Assembly (NCBI GenBank): GCA_945898055.1
Contig: CAMDGV010000007.1
Span: 1-64,000 of the forward strand
From: Akkermansia muciniphila
GTDB lineage: Bacteria; Verrucomicrobiota; Verrucomicrobiia; Limisphaerales; UBA9464
Length of the DNA stretch: 64,000 nt
Direction of reading: 5' to 3'
The notes below the pieces were generated by a model, which ran no database searches, was not told the origin of the DNA, and saw only the letters and a list, made by a program, of their open reading frames with translations. Shown here piece by piece: positions 1 to 7,211 of the stretch (position 1 is its first letter; each line of letters opens with the position of its first letter). A program made the translations under genes and the position numbers.

Positions 1-871
1 ACTCGACGGCGCTGCGGTTGTAGAGCGGGCCGCCAGGAGTTGCCGGCGTCGTTCGCGGCATCCGCCGGATGAACCGGTTCTCGACAAACGCCGCCGGAGC
101 CAGTTCACCCGCGGCCGAGCATCGCAGCCCGCTGCCGGCCTTCAGTTCCTGGGCTGCCCCTGACGCGGCGGCCTCCATCCGCACCAGGCCGTCGTAAACC
201 TGCACGCGCTCGTCGCCGCTCTGACTGACGCTCACGCCGAACTCGGTACCGAGGTCGGTGACCCGCATCTGCGCCGTCTCGACCACAAACCCAGAGCGCC
301 CCTTCGGCATCCGCACCACGACCGTGCCGGACGTGAGCCGGATGTGTTGAGCGCCCAGCCATTCCGCGATCGCCGGTCCTTCGACGACCAGTTCGACACC
401 GTCAGCTCCAGCCAGCAAAATCAATCCGCTCTCCAGGCTCAAACCGCCTCTCCCGACGCTCTCAGACACACGCACTTCCCGCCGGTCCGCCCAGCGCCCG
501 TGCAGCGTCTCGCGAACCACCGCAAAGACCGGTTCTGAGTCCGCTCCGGGCACCCGGGGTGCCCCACGCATCGAGAGCCATACCGCCGCCGCCACAACGA
601 GCACCACCGCCGCCGTTGCCCACGGCAGACTCCAGCGCCACCAGGCGGACCGCAGCGAAACGCGCGGCGCGGTCGCGGCCACGGCGGCGCAGTCGGCCAG
701 TTGGCGTTGCCTGGCTTCGTGCAGCACCGTGTGGGTTTCGGCGAGTTCCCAGAAACGGACGCGATCCGCCGCCGAATGGAGCAGGAGCTCTTCGAGTTCG
801 CGCCGTTCCGCCTCCGTCATCTCGCCGTTCAGGTGCGCGTCAATCAACTGATCCAGACGTTCGTCGTTCAT
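1..871 (-). CDS. FecR domain protein, C-terminus cut by window edge
   Basis: I translated this reading frame from the minus strand: it opens with ATG at 869-871 and stays open to base 1, giving 290 codons without a stop. The N-terminal 80 residues are a short acidic helical stretch (MNDERLDQLIDAHLNGEMTE) like the anti-sigma N-termini of FecR proteins. A single membrane segment follows at about residues 84-105, and then a FecR core with the motif VTDLGTEFGV followed by VQVYDGLVRME. Its start overlaps the sigma-factor stop (ATGA, 868-871), so the two are translationally coupled. By family knowledge it would be a membrane anti-sigma regulator controlling the upstream ECF sigma factor. In planctomycetes and verrucomicrobia such proteins often carry a C-terminal LamG domain, but that part would lie outside the window. 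Confidence 0.85.
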   Translation of the reverse strand, partial: MNDERLDQLIDAHLNGEMTEAERRELEELLLHSAADRVRFWELAETHTVLHEARQRQLADCAAVAATAPRVSLRSAWWRWSLPWATAAVVLVVAAAVWLSMRGAPRVPGADSEPVFAVVRETLHGRWADRREVRVSESVGRGGLSLESGLILLAGADGVELVVEGPAIAEWLGAQHIRLTSGTVVVRMPKGRSGFVVETAQMRVTDLGTEFGVSVSQSGDERVQVYDGLVRMEAAASGAAQELKAGSGLRCSAAGELAPAAFVENRFIRRMPRTTPATPGGPLYNRSAVE

Positions 872-1413
872 ACGGTTTCCCTCGCCAGTTGTCGTTCGAT
901 GCACTCGCGCAGAAATTTCCGGGAGCGGGAGAGGGCCACGCTCACGGCCAGAGGCGTCCAGTTCATCATCTGCGCAATGGCCTTCGGTTTGTACTCGTTC
1001 TGATAAAAAAGATCCACGATCCGGCGGGCCTGCGGAGCCAGCTTCTCCAGACAAATGTCCAGCGCCGAAATCTTGGATTCGTCGAGCCATTGCTCCGGCG
1101 CGCTGGCGACAAGGGCTTCGAGCACTGGATCCGAGAAACGCTCCGTCGCGCGCTTGTGCTGGGTCTGGGCCTTCATGACTTGGAAGCGGGCGATCTGGAA
1201 GGCCCAGCCAACGAAATTGGAACCTGGCTCAAACTCGCCGGCCTTGCGCTGGACCACTAGGAACGTCTCCTGCAACACATCCGGCACGGCCGCGAAATCG
1301 CCCATTAACGACGAGATGAAGCCCTTGATCCGCGTCTGATGGCGGACGAAAAGCTCAAGGACTTGTTGTTCACGGTCGTTCGTCACAAAAGGATAATATC
1401 CGGTCCGGGGCAA
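868..1413 (-). CDS. ECF-type RNA polymerase sigma factor
   Basis: A 181-residue protein with sigma-70 region 2 (FISSLMGDFAAVPDVLQETF, then NFVGWAFQIARFQV around residues 63-76) and region 4 (LAPQARRIVDLFYQNEYKPK, then a helix-turn-helix SVALSRSRKFLRECI). It would direct RNA polymerase to a small regulon and is probably held inactive by the coupled FecR protein. The longest frame starts at a TTG (1411-1413), but the homologous region fits a start at the GTG at 1384-1386 (VTNDREQQVLELF) equally well; neither has a strong Shine-Dalgarno sequence. The stop overlaps the FecR start. The ECF assignment is firm; the subgroup is not resolved. Confidence 0.88.
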   Translation of the reverse strand: MPRTGYYPFVTNDREQQVLELFVRHQTRIKGFISSLMGDFAAVPDVLQETFLVVQRKAGEFEPGSNFVGWAFQIARFQVMKAQTQHKRATERFSDPVLEALVASAPEQWLDESKISALDICLEKLAPQARRIVDLFYQNEYKPKAIAQMMNWTPLAVSVALSRSRKFLRECIERQLARETV

Positions 1414-1504
1414 AGTTTAGCAGGCGCGCAGCGATTAAAGTCAGCCCATCCGGGCAGATCTTGCGTTCGAGACGCGGCAGGCGGCAATGGAATCCCGATA
1501 CTGG

Positions 1505-1750
1505 TCAGCATCGGATTGCCCTGCCCAAATTGCTCGCGAGCAGATCGCGCCACGCATTACCAACGGCGGTTTTCTGCTGCTTGTTGAGGGTGCCGGCAGC
1601 GACTTCCCCGAGGGCTTTGGCCTGCTCTTGCGCTGACATGTTCGCAACCTTCACCTTCGACTGCTCGCCCAGATTCTTGATGATCTCATCGGTCTTCTGG
1701 TTTGCCGCCGTGAGGAGGGTCTTCGGAGCGCTGCCGTAGAAGAAAATCAT
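1505..1750 (-). CDS. Small hypothetical ORF, possibly a gene remnant
   Basis: An 81-residue reading frame starting at ATG 1748-1750 (MIFFYGSAPKTLLTAANQ) with a charged, protein-like composition (DEIIKNLGEQSKVKVANMS, AQEQAKALGEVAAGTL). I do not recognise a family. A longer version starting at 1900 would run antisense through the helix-turn-helix remnant at 1758-1991, which argues against that extension. It lies in a GC-rich stretch together with other fragments, so it may be the tail of a decayed gene rather than an active one. Confidence 0.25.
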   Translation of the reverse strand: MIFFYGSAPKTLLTAANQKTDEIIKNLGEQSKVKVANMSAQEQAKALGEVAAGTLNKQQKTAVGNAWRDLLASNLGRAIRC

Positions 1751-1757
1751 CTCCACC

Positions 1758-1991
1758 TTGTCGGTGGGTGCCCCTCCCACTTGGAAGGCGACTTTGGGCG
1801 CAGCCAGACTGCGGCAGAAACCTCGCGTGACCCAGGAAGAGTTGGTCGCCCGCCTGGCGGTGCGCGGGGTTTTGATGGATCGTTCAGCCATCTCCCGCAC
1901 CGAGGCCCAGCAGCGCTATCTACGCGATTACGAGAGCGTCGAAATTGCCAAGTGCTTGAAAGTAGAGATGGCTTGGCTGTTCGAAAATTGA
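1758..1991 (+). pseudogene. XRE-family helix-turn-helix regulator remnant
   Basis: The frame from a TTG at 1758 encodes 77 residues. From about residue 14 it reads like a Cro/CI-type helix-turn-helix: RLRQKPRVTQEELVARLAV, then DRSAISRTEAQQRYLRDYE and a closing IAKCLKVEMAWLFEN. That matches the short (about 70 aa) XRE proteins of the form 'RxRxxxGLTQEELAxRL...SRxxISKIE...LAxALKVxxxxLF'. The first dozen residues do not look native and no ribosome-binding site is visible, so the true start is probably lost or frameshifted. Function as a DNA-binding repressor is a family-level inference; I cannot tell whether it is expressed. Confidence 0.45.
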
Positions 1992-2052
1992 CGGGGGCTG
2001 AGGGTTCAACCAAGGCGGACTCAAACCCGGATCGTCCTGTCCTCGCCGGGAT

Positions 2053-2196
2053 TCAGGGATGCGACTGCGAGCCAAGGGTGATGGTCTCATCGCTCTGGCG
2101 CGGCCCGCCCTCCTCGAACAACGCCTTGAGGCTCAGCACCCGGGTGAACATCGCCGGCTTCTCGTCCGCCGTGGAAAAATAGATAGCCTGTCTCAA
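2053..2196 (-). pseudogene. Possible C-terminal gene remnant
   Basis: A 47-codon minus-strand frame (TTG start 2194-2196, TGA at 2053-2055) reads as a plausible protein tail (IYFSTADEKPAMFTRVLSLK, ending TLGSQSHP). No family is recognised. It sits exactly where the GC-rich sequence gives way to the lower-GC sequence upstream of rfaE2, so it may be a leftover from a rearrangement. Nothing else was found between 2197 and 2362. Confidence 0.2.
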
Positions 2197-2362
2197 TGTT
2201 TAAGGTTACTAGATTCATTGGATTGATGCAGTCCTGCTTCGTCACTGGCTAAGTTTGACCTAAACTGCCGTTTTTAGATTTAATCGCACTAGTAGTTATT
2301 TTGCAGGTTCTCTGACTTCCGGATTGGACCTAATTGGGGTATTGGGCTCATGCTATCGGTCG

Positions 2363-2848
2363 ATGGAGACAGCATCCAAGATATTGACTACAGAAGCTCT
2401 TATCCTTTGGCGTCGCCGAATGAGCGAAGCAAATCTCAGAGTGGTGGTGACTAATGGATGCTTTGACCTCTTGCACGCCGGACACGTGGCGTATCTGGAG
2501 GCGGCCCGTTCGTTGGGTGATAGGTTGGTGGTTGGATTAAATGGGGACGAGAGTGTTCGGCAATTGAAAGGGCCTGCCCGTCCGTTGAATGTGGAAGCGG
2601 ATAGGGCCCGTGTCCTAGCGGCTTTAGAGTGTCTTTCTGTGGTAGTAATTTTTCCTGAGAAGCGGGCGGTGACCTTCCTCAATAACTGTGAGCCGGATAT
2701 TTATGTCAAAGGAGGAGATTACACTTTGGAGACCATTGATGGCGACGAACGTCGTGCCGTTGAATCCGGTGGTGGTCGGATTGTTTTTATTCCCTTTCTT
2801 GCAGGTCGGTCTACTAGTGGTCTCGTGGCAAAGATCCAAACTCTTTAA
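2363..2848 (+). CDS. rfaE2: D-glycero-beta-D-manno-heptose 1-phosphate adenylyltransferase (RfaE2/HldE C-domain type)
   Basis: A 161-residue nucleotidyltransferase: the VTNGCFDLLHAGH motif (HxGH at residues 38-41), then GLNGDESVRQLKGPARP and EPDIYVKGGDY, and ending with a GGxxxxIPFxxGRSTS signature. It would activate heptose 1-phosphate to ADP-heptose for lipopolysaccharide inner core synthesis in the cytoplasm. It is the stand-alone adenylyltransferase, not the HldE fusion: no kinase domain precedes it. A TTG-started frame begins at 2324, but the family's usual N-terminus fits ATG 2363. The gene is followed 3 bp later by yhbY and then by an SGNH hydrolase, forming a compact operon. Other cytidylyltransferase-like folds share HxGH, but the GGD and GRST motifs favour RfaE2. 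Confidence 0.9.
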   Translation: METASKILTTEALILWRRRMSEANLRVVVTNGCFDLLHAGHVAYLEAARSLGDRLVVGLNGDESVRQLKGPARPLNVEADRARVLAALECLSVVVIFPEKRAVTFLNNCEPDIYVKGGDYTLETIDGDERRAVESGGGRIVFIPFLAGRSTSGLVAKIQTL

Positions 2849-2851
2849 TTT

Positions 2852-3163
2852 ATGAACGAAACAGTACCTATCTTGGCCCCCTTGAGTGGCGCCGAAATCC
2901 GGAAACTAAAATCCCGCGCCCAGAGACTTGAGGTGTTGACGCGCTTGGGGAAGGGCGGCATTTCGCCAGCCTTTCTGACCGGCTTAAATCGGGAACTTGA
3001 ACTGCACGAATTAGTGAAGGTGCGGTTATTTGAGATGAAAGATCAGCGTTATGAGGTGGCGGATCGTTTGGCTCAAGAAACGAGGAGCACTTTAGTGAGC
3101 GTGATCGGTCATGTGATCGTCCTCTTTCGAGCGTCGGCGCCCAAGCCGTCCCTGACGGAATGA
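2852..3163 (+). CDS. yhbY: YhbY-type CRM-domain RNA-binding protein
   Basis: A 103-residue protein that is essentially one CRM domain: L-S-G-A-E-I-R-K-L-K-S-R-A-Q, then the GxxG-type loop LGKGGISPAF (residues about 32-41), and VKVRLFEMKDQR further on. YhbY proteins bind pre-50S ribosomal particles through this domain. It lies 3 bp after rfaE2 and its stop overlaps the start of the next gene (ATGA at 3160-3163), so the three are probably co-transcribed and this pair co-translated. Length agrees with the family (about 95-105 aa). Confidence 0.9.
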   Translation: MNETVPILAPLSGAEIRKLKSRAQRLEVLTRLGKGGISPAFLTGLNRELELHELVKVRLFEMKDQRYEVADRLAQETRSTLVSVIGHVIVLFRASAPKPSLTE

Positions 3164-3828
3164 GGGGCAGTCGACTCTATTTTTGGCGGGCGACGTTTCT
3201 GGTGCTGTTCAGTATCGGGTGCGGTTGGTTCGCATTGGAGCCGGAGCTTTCTGCTGCGAACTCTGATTCTACTCGGTCCTTAGTCGTGTTAGGTGACAGT
3301 CTTTCGGCTGGATATGGAGTGGATATTTCGGAGGCGTGGCCCGCCTTAATTCAGGCGTTTCTGAGAGGGGACGGGATGCCATGGAAGGTCATTAATGCTG
3401 GGGTGAGCGGCGACACAACCGCAGCGGGGGTCCGCCGATTAGACTGGTTACTTCGGAAACCGGTTGACGCCCTGATCCTTGAGTTAGGTGCCAACGATGG
3501 ATTGAGAGGGCTACCCTTGGAAGCGACTCGGACTAATCTGCAAGCCGTGATTGATCGAACCCGCACCAAATGGCCCAAGGCGCAGATTATTTTGGCTGGA
3601 ATGCGTTTGCCCGCAAACATGGGAGCGGAATACGTCAGCAGTTTTGAGGCGATTTTCCCTGCTTTAGCTGCCAGTAACCGGATCACTTTAATTCCGTTTC
3701 TCCTAGAAGGTGTGGGGGGGCGACCGGAATTCAACCAATTCGATCAGATTCATCCCAATGCAGTCGGCCATCGGCGCGTGGCCTCGCATGTCTGGACTTT
3801 TTTGAAACCTGTTTTACTGGCACCATAA
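3160..3828 (+). CDS. Secreted SGNH-hydrolase, TesA-like arylesterase/lysophospholipase
   Basis: 222 residues with an N-terminal hydrophobic signal (about residues 10-34) and then the SGNH blocks: block I VVLGDSLSAGYG with nucleophile Ser47, a block II glycine in INAGVSGDTT, block III LELGANDGLRG (Asn), and block V DQIHPNAVGH with the catalytic Asp/His pair. It should hydrolyse acyl esters or thioesters in the periplasm, as TesA/TAP does. It is translationally coupled to yhbY, an odd functional pairing. The exact substrate cannot be read from sequence. Confidence 0.88.
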   Translation: MRGSRLYFWRATFLVLFSIGCGWFALEPELSAANSDSTRSLVVLGDSLSAGYGVDISEAWPALIQAFLRGDGMPWKVINAGVSGDTTAAGVRRLDWLLRKPVDALILELGANDGLRGLPLEATRTNLQAVIDRTRTKWPKAQIILAGMRLPANMGAEYVSSFEAIFPALAASNRITLIPFLLEGVGGRPEFNQFDQIHPNAVGHRRVASHVWTFLKPVLLAP

Positions 3829-3846
3829 CGGGATAGATCTGGTGCT

Positions 3847-3865
3847 AATTCGAGGGGAATTTTTT
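3847..3865 (+). terminator. Weak Rho-independent terminator candidate
   Basis: A 5-bp stem (AATTC / GAATT) around a GAGGG loop followed by four T residues, 18 bases after the SGNH hydrolase stop. The stem is short and AT-rich, so the call is tentative; its position at the end of the rfaE2-yhbY operon is its main support. Confidence 0.25.
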
Positions 3866-4118
3866 CAGTTGATCTCCAATCGGATTCAAAAAGAGCAAAG
3901 AGAAGTGAACCGTTCCTGTCTTCCTTGTTTCGTCGGTTATTGCTGCATCTTAAGCCTCCGATAAACCAACGGATTTAATCCCTTTTTGCCAAAAGTCTGA
4001 GGGGAGCAATTTGAGATCTGCCGTGGGCAATTAACCTTCCCCGAGGTTTTGTTAAATTCGAGCCCATTTGTTCGGGTCTAAGCTTGGCTAACGACTCCGT
4101 TTTTCGCAGAATTCTAAA

Positions 4119-5270
4119 GTGAAATATTTCCTATGGGTTTTCTCATGGCTTATTGCCATTCACCTTCGTGCCGCTGTAACCCTCGCAGACTTTGAGGGGA
4201 CTTGGTTGATGGCGGAGGCTTCAACTGATCAAGGTTCATTAACCGAAGACCAACGTGCCGCCTTGGTTATGACCTTTTCCGGAAACACCTATTCCTTGGC
4301 GGCAGCGGGTAATGTCATCGCAAAAGGCCGTGCAACGGTGGATGGTTCAAAGAATCCAGCGCACATGACAGTCAAGGAAGAAGAGGGACAGAATGTGGGG
4401 CGCGAGTTAGCCGGAATCGTGGAGAAGACGCCGGACGGATGGAGAGCGCTCTACGCGATGGATGGAGGTGAGAGACCCTCCGCCTTTGGATCGCCGATAT
4501 CGGGGCAGGTACTGATTCGTTACGTGCGCAAGCCAGGTTCGGCGCCCAAGGCATCAAAGACGCTAAAAGCGCTGTTGATCACCGGCGGTTGCTGCCATGA
4601 GTACGATCGTCAGGCCGTTACTTTGATGGAAGGTATTGCTAAGCGCGCAAACATTACTTTTACGCTGGTTCGCGATGTTGGTGCCGATGGAACGAAGCAC
4701 CGGGTGAGTGCGTATCAAAAAGACGACTGGGCAGTGGGTTATGATGTGGTGATTCACAATGAGTGTTATTCCGACGAGAAAGATCCGGCTTGGTTAGAGC
4801 GGATTGTAGCCCCTCATCGGGCGGGTGTTCCTGCGGTCGTTATTCATTGCGCTATGCATTGTTATCGCGCTCCAACCAATGAGTGGTTTCGTTTTCTGGG
4901 GGTCACCAGTCGATCTCACGGGTCGCATTTTGCTTACCCGATGACCAATGTAAAACCTGAGCATCCGGTGATGATCGGTTTTCCGGCGGTTTGGCAGACT
5001 CCGAAAGAGGAACTTTACATTATTGAGAAAATTGAAAAAGAAGCGACACCTTTAGCAACAGGTTACAGCCCAGAAACCAAAAAAGGGGAGGCAAACGTTT
5101 GGGTTCATCAGTATGGAAAAGCCCGCGTTTTTGGAACAACGGTGGGGCATTACAATAGCACGATGGCGGATCCAGTTTATTTGGACTTGGTCACTCGCGG
5201 CACGTTATGGGCGCTCGGAAAATTGGGCGAGGACGGTAAACCGATGGCCGGCTATGGTCCGGTGAATTAA
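4119..5270 (+). CDS. Secreted ThuA-domain protein with N-terminal lipocalin-like domain
   Basis: 383 residues. A signal peptide (MKYFLWVFSWLIAIHLRAA) is followed by a beta-rich domain at about residues 22-140 resembling the planctomycete TIGR03067-type domain (FEGTWLMAEA, then GKNPAHMTVK-like text). From about residue 148 it is a ThuA domain (LKALLITGGCCHEYDRQ, YDVVIHNECYSD, PAVVIHCAMHCYR, HPVMIGFPAVW, VFGTTVGHYNSTM). ThuA is a class I glutamine-amidotransferase-like fold linked to trehalose/sugar metabolism in rhizobia; in verrucomicrobia its substrate is unknown, and it is commonly found among secreted carbohydrate-degrading systems. It is a stand-alone gene with a 290-bp upstream gap. Confidence 0.85.
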   Translation: MKYFLWVFSWLIAIHLRAAVTLADFEGTWLMAEASTDQGSLTEDQRAALVMTFSGNTYSLAAAGNVIAKGRATVDGSKNPAHMTVKEEEGQNVGRELAGIVEKTPDGWRALYAMDGGERPSAFGSPISGQVLIRYVRKPGSAPKASKTLKALLITGGCCHEYDRQAVTLMEGIAKRANITFTLVRDVGADGTKHRVSAYQKDDWAVGYDVVIHNECYSDEKDPAWLERIVAPHRAGVPAVVIHCAMHCYRAPTNEWFRFLGVTSRSHGSHFAYPMTNVKPEHPVMIGFPAVWQTPKEELYIIEKIEKEATPLATGYSPETKKGEANVWVHQYGKARVFGTTVGHYNSTMADPVYLDLVTRGTLWALGKLGEDGKPMAGYGPVN

Positions 5271-5309
5271 AAATAGAGTGATCTGCGTGAAAATCACGCA
5301 TCCACTGAA

Positions 5310-5503
5310 GAAGAAGCGTGCTCGGTCCCATTTCTTCCTCCTTGTTTAGCTCTAAGTTCTGCTATTCTGAGGGTAATGGCCTCATTTTCGAGGTTGGCAT
5401 GGTATTCGCTTTCGAAAGACTGCATCCGAGCTGAGTGGCTCGGTTTGGTTGGGTAGTTTTTGGGGAAGGCCTTCTGTGGCGTGAGCTGCGGAAGGTCTTT
5501 TTG
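5310..5503 (+). ncRNA. Putative structured small RNA or long 3' leader/trailer
   Basis: The 370-bp gap between the ThuA gene and the peroxiredoxin has no convincing ORF but several hairpins in series: CCTC-ATTTTC-GAGG near 5382, a perfect CCGAGC-TGAGTG-GCTCGG near 5427, and the 15-bp terminator stem at 5466-5499. A hairpin (TGCGTGA-AAA-TCACGCA) also sits at 5284-5300. A chain of hairpins that ends in a terminator, well away from the preceding stop, is what a small RNA gene looks like. No known RNA family was recognised; it could also be just an untranslated trailer. Confidence 0.25.
5466..5503 (+). terminator. Rho-independent terminator
   Basis: A 15-bp stem with some G-U pairs (5466-5480 with 5485-5499) closes on a GTGA tetraloop and runs into a T tract (5498-5502). 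It is 195 bases after the ThuA stop and 138 bases before the peroxiredoxin start, so it terminates either the ThuA transcript or an independent small RNA. Confidence 0.55.
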
Positions 5504-5641
5504 TCAGCCAACGGCGCTGCCGGGAGATGCCTAGGCGAGGATAGGTTAGAGTAAGATTACTACGGAGAGTTTGACAGTTGACGCCGGTCGACGTAGGGCT
5601 TTGGTCCGTTTTTGGAAAAACAAACTCTAAGACTTAAAAGT

Positions 5642-6121
5642 ATGCCTATTTCTGTTGGAACTAAAGCACCGGATTTCAAGTTGAAATCCAAAAATGCCAC
5701 CGGGCTCGTTGATGTTCAATTGAGTACTCACTTTGCCCAAAAAAACGTGGTTCTGTTGTTCGTCCCCCTCGCCTTCACTGGGGTTTGCACTCAGGAATTG
5801 TGCGACATTACCGCTGGGCTCTCTCAGTATAGTGAATTGAACGCTGAGGTTATTGGCGTGAGTGTGGATAGTCCCTTTGCTCAAGAAGCTTGGGCGACCC
5901 AAAGCAAGATCGGGATTACTTTAGTGAGCGATTTGAACAAGGAGACCACCAAGGCTTATGGGGTGTTGTTTCCAATGTTAGCGGGTGTGGGTGACACTTC
6001 AGCACGTGCGGCCTTTGTGATCGGAAAAGACGGTGTGATCCATTATGCAGAGCAGACCGCAACGCCCAAGGACTTGCCTAATTTCGCCGCAGTGAAGGAC
6101 ATTTTGGCAAAGTTGAGCTGA
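5642..6121 (+). CDS. Peroxiredoxin (AhpC/TSA family, AhpE/Prx5-like)
   Basis: 159 residues from ATG 5642. The peroxidatic cysteine is Cys49 in PLAFTGVCTQELC; a second cysteine follows at 54. The thioredoxin-like core includes VIGVSVDSPFAQEAWA and SDLNKETTKAYGV. It would reduce hydrogen peroxide or organic hydroperoxides in the cytoplasm; no signal peptide is present. The PxxxTxxC context resembles AhpE/Prx5 more than 2-Cys AhpC. A longer frame begins 30 bp upstream, but ATG 5642 gives the family's usual MPISVGTKAPDF start. The gene stands alone and is closed by a strong terminator at 6152-6182, which is also the docking site of the group II intron relic. Confidence 0.9.
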   Translation: MPISVGTKAPDFKLKSKNATGLVDVQLSTHFAQKNVVLLFVPLAFTGVCTQELCDITAGLSQYSELNAEVIGVSVDSPFAQEAWATQSKIGITLVSDLNKETTKAYGVLFPMLAGVGDTSARAAFVIGKDGVIHYAEQTATPKDLPNFAAVKDILAKLS

Positions 6122-6151
6122 TTCATCGATCGCTCTTGGTTTGCGTGTGCG

Positions 6152-6182
6152 AAGGAGCAGTCCGATGAACTGCTCCTTTTTT
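6152..6182 (+). terminator. Rho-independent terminator of the peroxiredoxin gene
   Basis: A perfect 10-bp stem AAGGAGCAGT / ACTGCTCCTT around the loop CCGATGA, with the 3' arm running into a run of six or more T. It ends 5 bases before the 5' boundary of the group II intron relic, as expected for class C introns, which insert downstream of terminator hairpins. Confidence 0.9.
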
Positions 6183-6186
6183 GGTG

Positions 6187-7130
6187 GTGCCCCCGGCAGG
6201 GCGCACTTTCCAACGGCTTAACGTCCCAGGCAGATCCGACAAGGGGTCCGCCGTGAGGCAGGATTCGCATGAAGTCGGAGGCAAATCACTGGATCACGTA
6301 ACAGGAAGCGGCTACGAGTCGAGCGTGCGGGACGAGAGGGCCAAAATCTTCAAAGTTCAAAACTTGTCCGAAGCCCATGAACCTAGATCCGACGGTCATA
6401 AGGCCGAAGGAGTATGAGCATTACCCGGGGAGATCTCTGGCGTTGCGATAAAGCTAGCGTCGCTGCAAGGCGGTGACGATGACGACCGAGAAGTCAGCCG
6501 ATATCTTAGCAGGTTGTCTTGCGACTAAAGGATCGAACATGGAGATAGGGTAGGAGATCGAGGACGCCAACCGAAAGAGCGAGGCAGAAAAGCGGACCGA
6601 AATACACGAAGTTGAACTGCAAGAGTCGGGTAGGAAGCCCAGACCAAAGCAGTTGTGAGGCTCGAATCCGGTGCTCACTCCGGTCTGCACTGAACTTGGA
6701 GAGTCGGGTTTGGTCGAAAGAATGCTCGGGCGAGAGAACTTGGTCGATGCGTTGAGGGCCGTGGCGGAGTGGTAGCATCGTGGAAACAAGGGCGATGTTT
6801 GAAGGCCTCGACCAATCGATACGTAGGAAGTGGAAGCGCCCGCGTCGTTGGATGCAACGATTGACCGCCTAGGGACTGGATCGGGAAAGAGCTCAGGCCA
6901 GTGCCTTTGTTGGTCTGAGTCCGAGGTGAAACGCCGGTGACCGCACATAAACGCAGCACTCACCTACAGACTGCTTCCGGAAGTGGGCCGCATCTATCTT
7001 TAGGGAGGAAGTCAACTAGCTCACTCCAAAGCGCACCCTTCGGTCTTTATGAACCGCCGGATACGGAACTATAAGTCCGGTGGTGTGGGAGGACGGCGGG
7101 GATAGAAGTATCTTCCTCCTCCTACCCGCT
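6187..7130 (+). mobile_element. Class C group II intron relic, without intact intron-encoded protein
   Basis: The 5' boundary GTGCCCCCGGCAGGGCGCAC matches the 5' end of bacterial class C (IIC) introns such as Oceanobacillus iheyensis I1, recalled from memory. A block at about 6424-6505 (ACCCGGGGAGATCT, then GAAGTCAGCCGAT) matches the conserved segment just before the intron ORF. Domain V and VI follow at 7052-7128, and the 3' end CCTACCCGCT at 7121-7130 resembles the IIC end. The roughly 500 bp where the reverse transcriptase should lie hold only an eroded N-terminal trace (ERML-RENLVDALRAV near 6716) with stops in every frame. It sits right behind a terminator in the same orientation, the usual IIC site. 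It is therefore probably immobile; splicing ability is unknown. Confidence 0.82.
7052..7085 (+). ncRNA. Group II intron domain V
   Basis: The lower stem CCGCCGGA pairs with TCCGGTGG (8 bp, one G-U as in the O. iheyensis intron). It carries the CGC-type catalytic triad of class IIC, a GAAC-type tetraloop and a 2-nt bulge (AG). The upper stem TACG/TATA has a C-A mismatch, which suggests relaxed selection. Domain VI follows at once, with a pyrimidine-rich 3' arm (CCTCCTCCTACCC) holding the expected branch-point A. Confidence 0.8.
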
Positions 7131-7134
7131 GGGA

Positions 7135-7170
7135 AATGAAAAAAAGAAGGCCGGTCGGGTGACCGGCCTT
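7135..7170 (-). terminator. Rho-independent terminator of the LamG gene
   Basis: Reading the minus strand, a perfect 10-bp stem AAGGCCGGTC / GACCGGCCTT with a 4-base loop (7147-7170) is followed by a run of T (seven consecutive A on the plus strand at 7139-7145). It lies about 40 bases after the LamG-protein stop, on the far side of the intron relic. Confidence 0.85.
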
Positions 7171-7211
7171 CGAGGCTATCGAGAGGTTGGGTATTTGAAA
7201 CCCTGCAGCGT

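Noticed and set aside
559-1260. Long plus-strand ORF of 233 codons
   Set aside because: Antisense to the FecR and sigma-factor genes, whose frames carry clear domains; the proline/arginine-rich product looks non-coding.
6640-6670. tRNA-like GGCTCGAATCCGG segment
   Set aside because: Resembles a T loop by chance; no acceptor or anticodon arm can be formed and it lies inside the intron relic.
6454-6963. Minus-strand ORF of 169 codons inside the intron relic
   Set aside because: Serine/proline-rich text with no domain, antisense to the intron; explained by lack of stops in structured RNA sequence.
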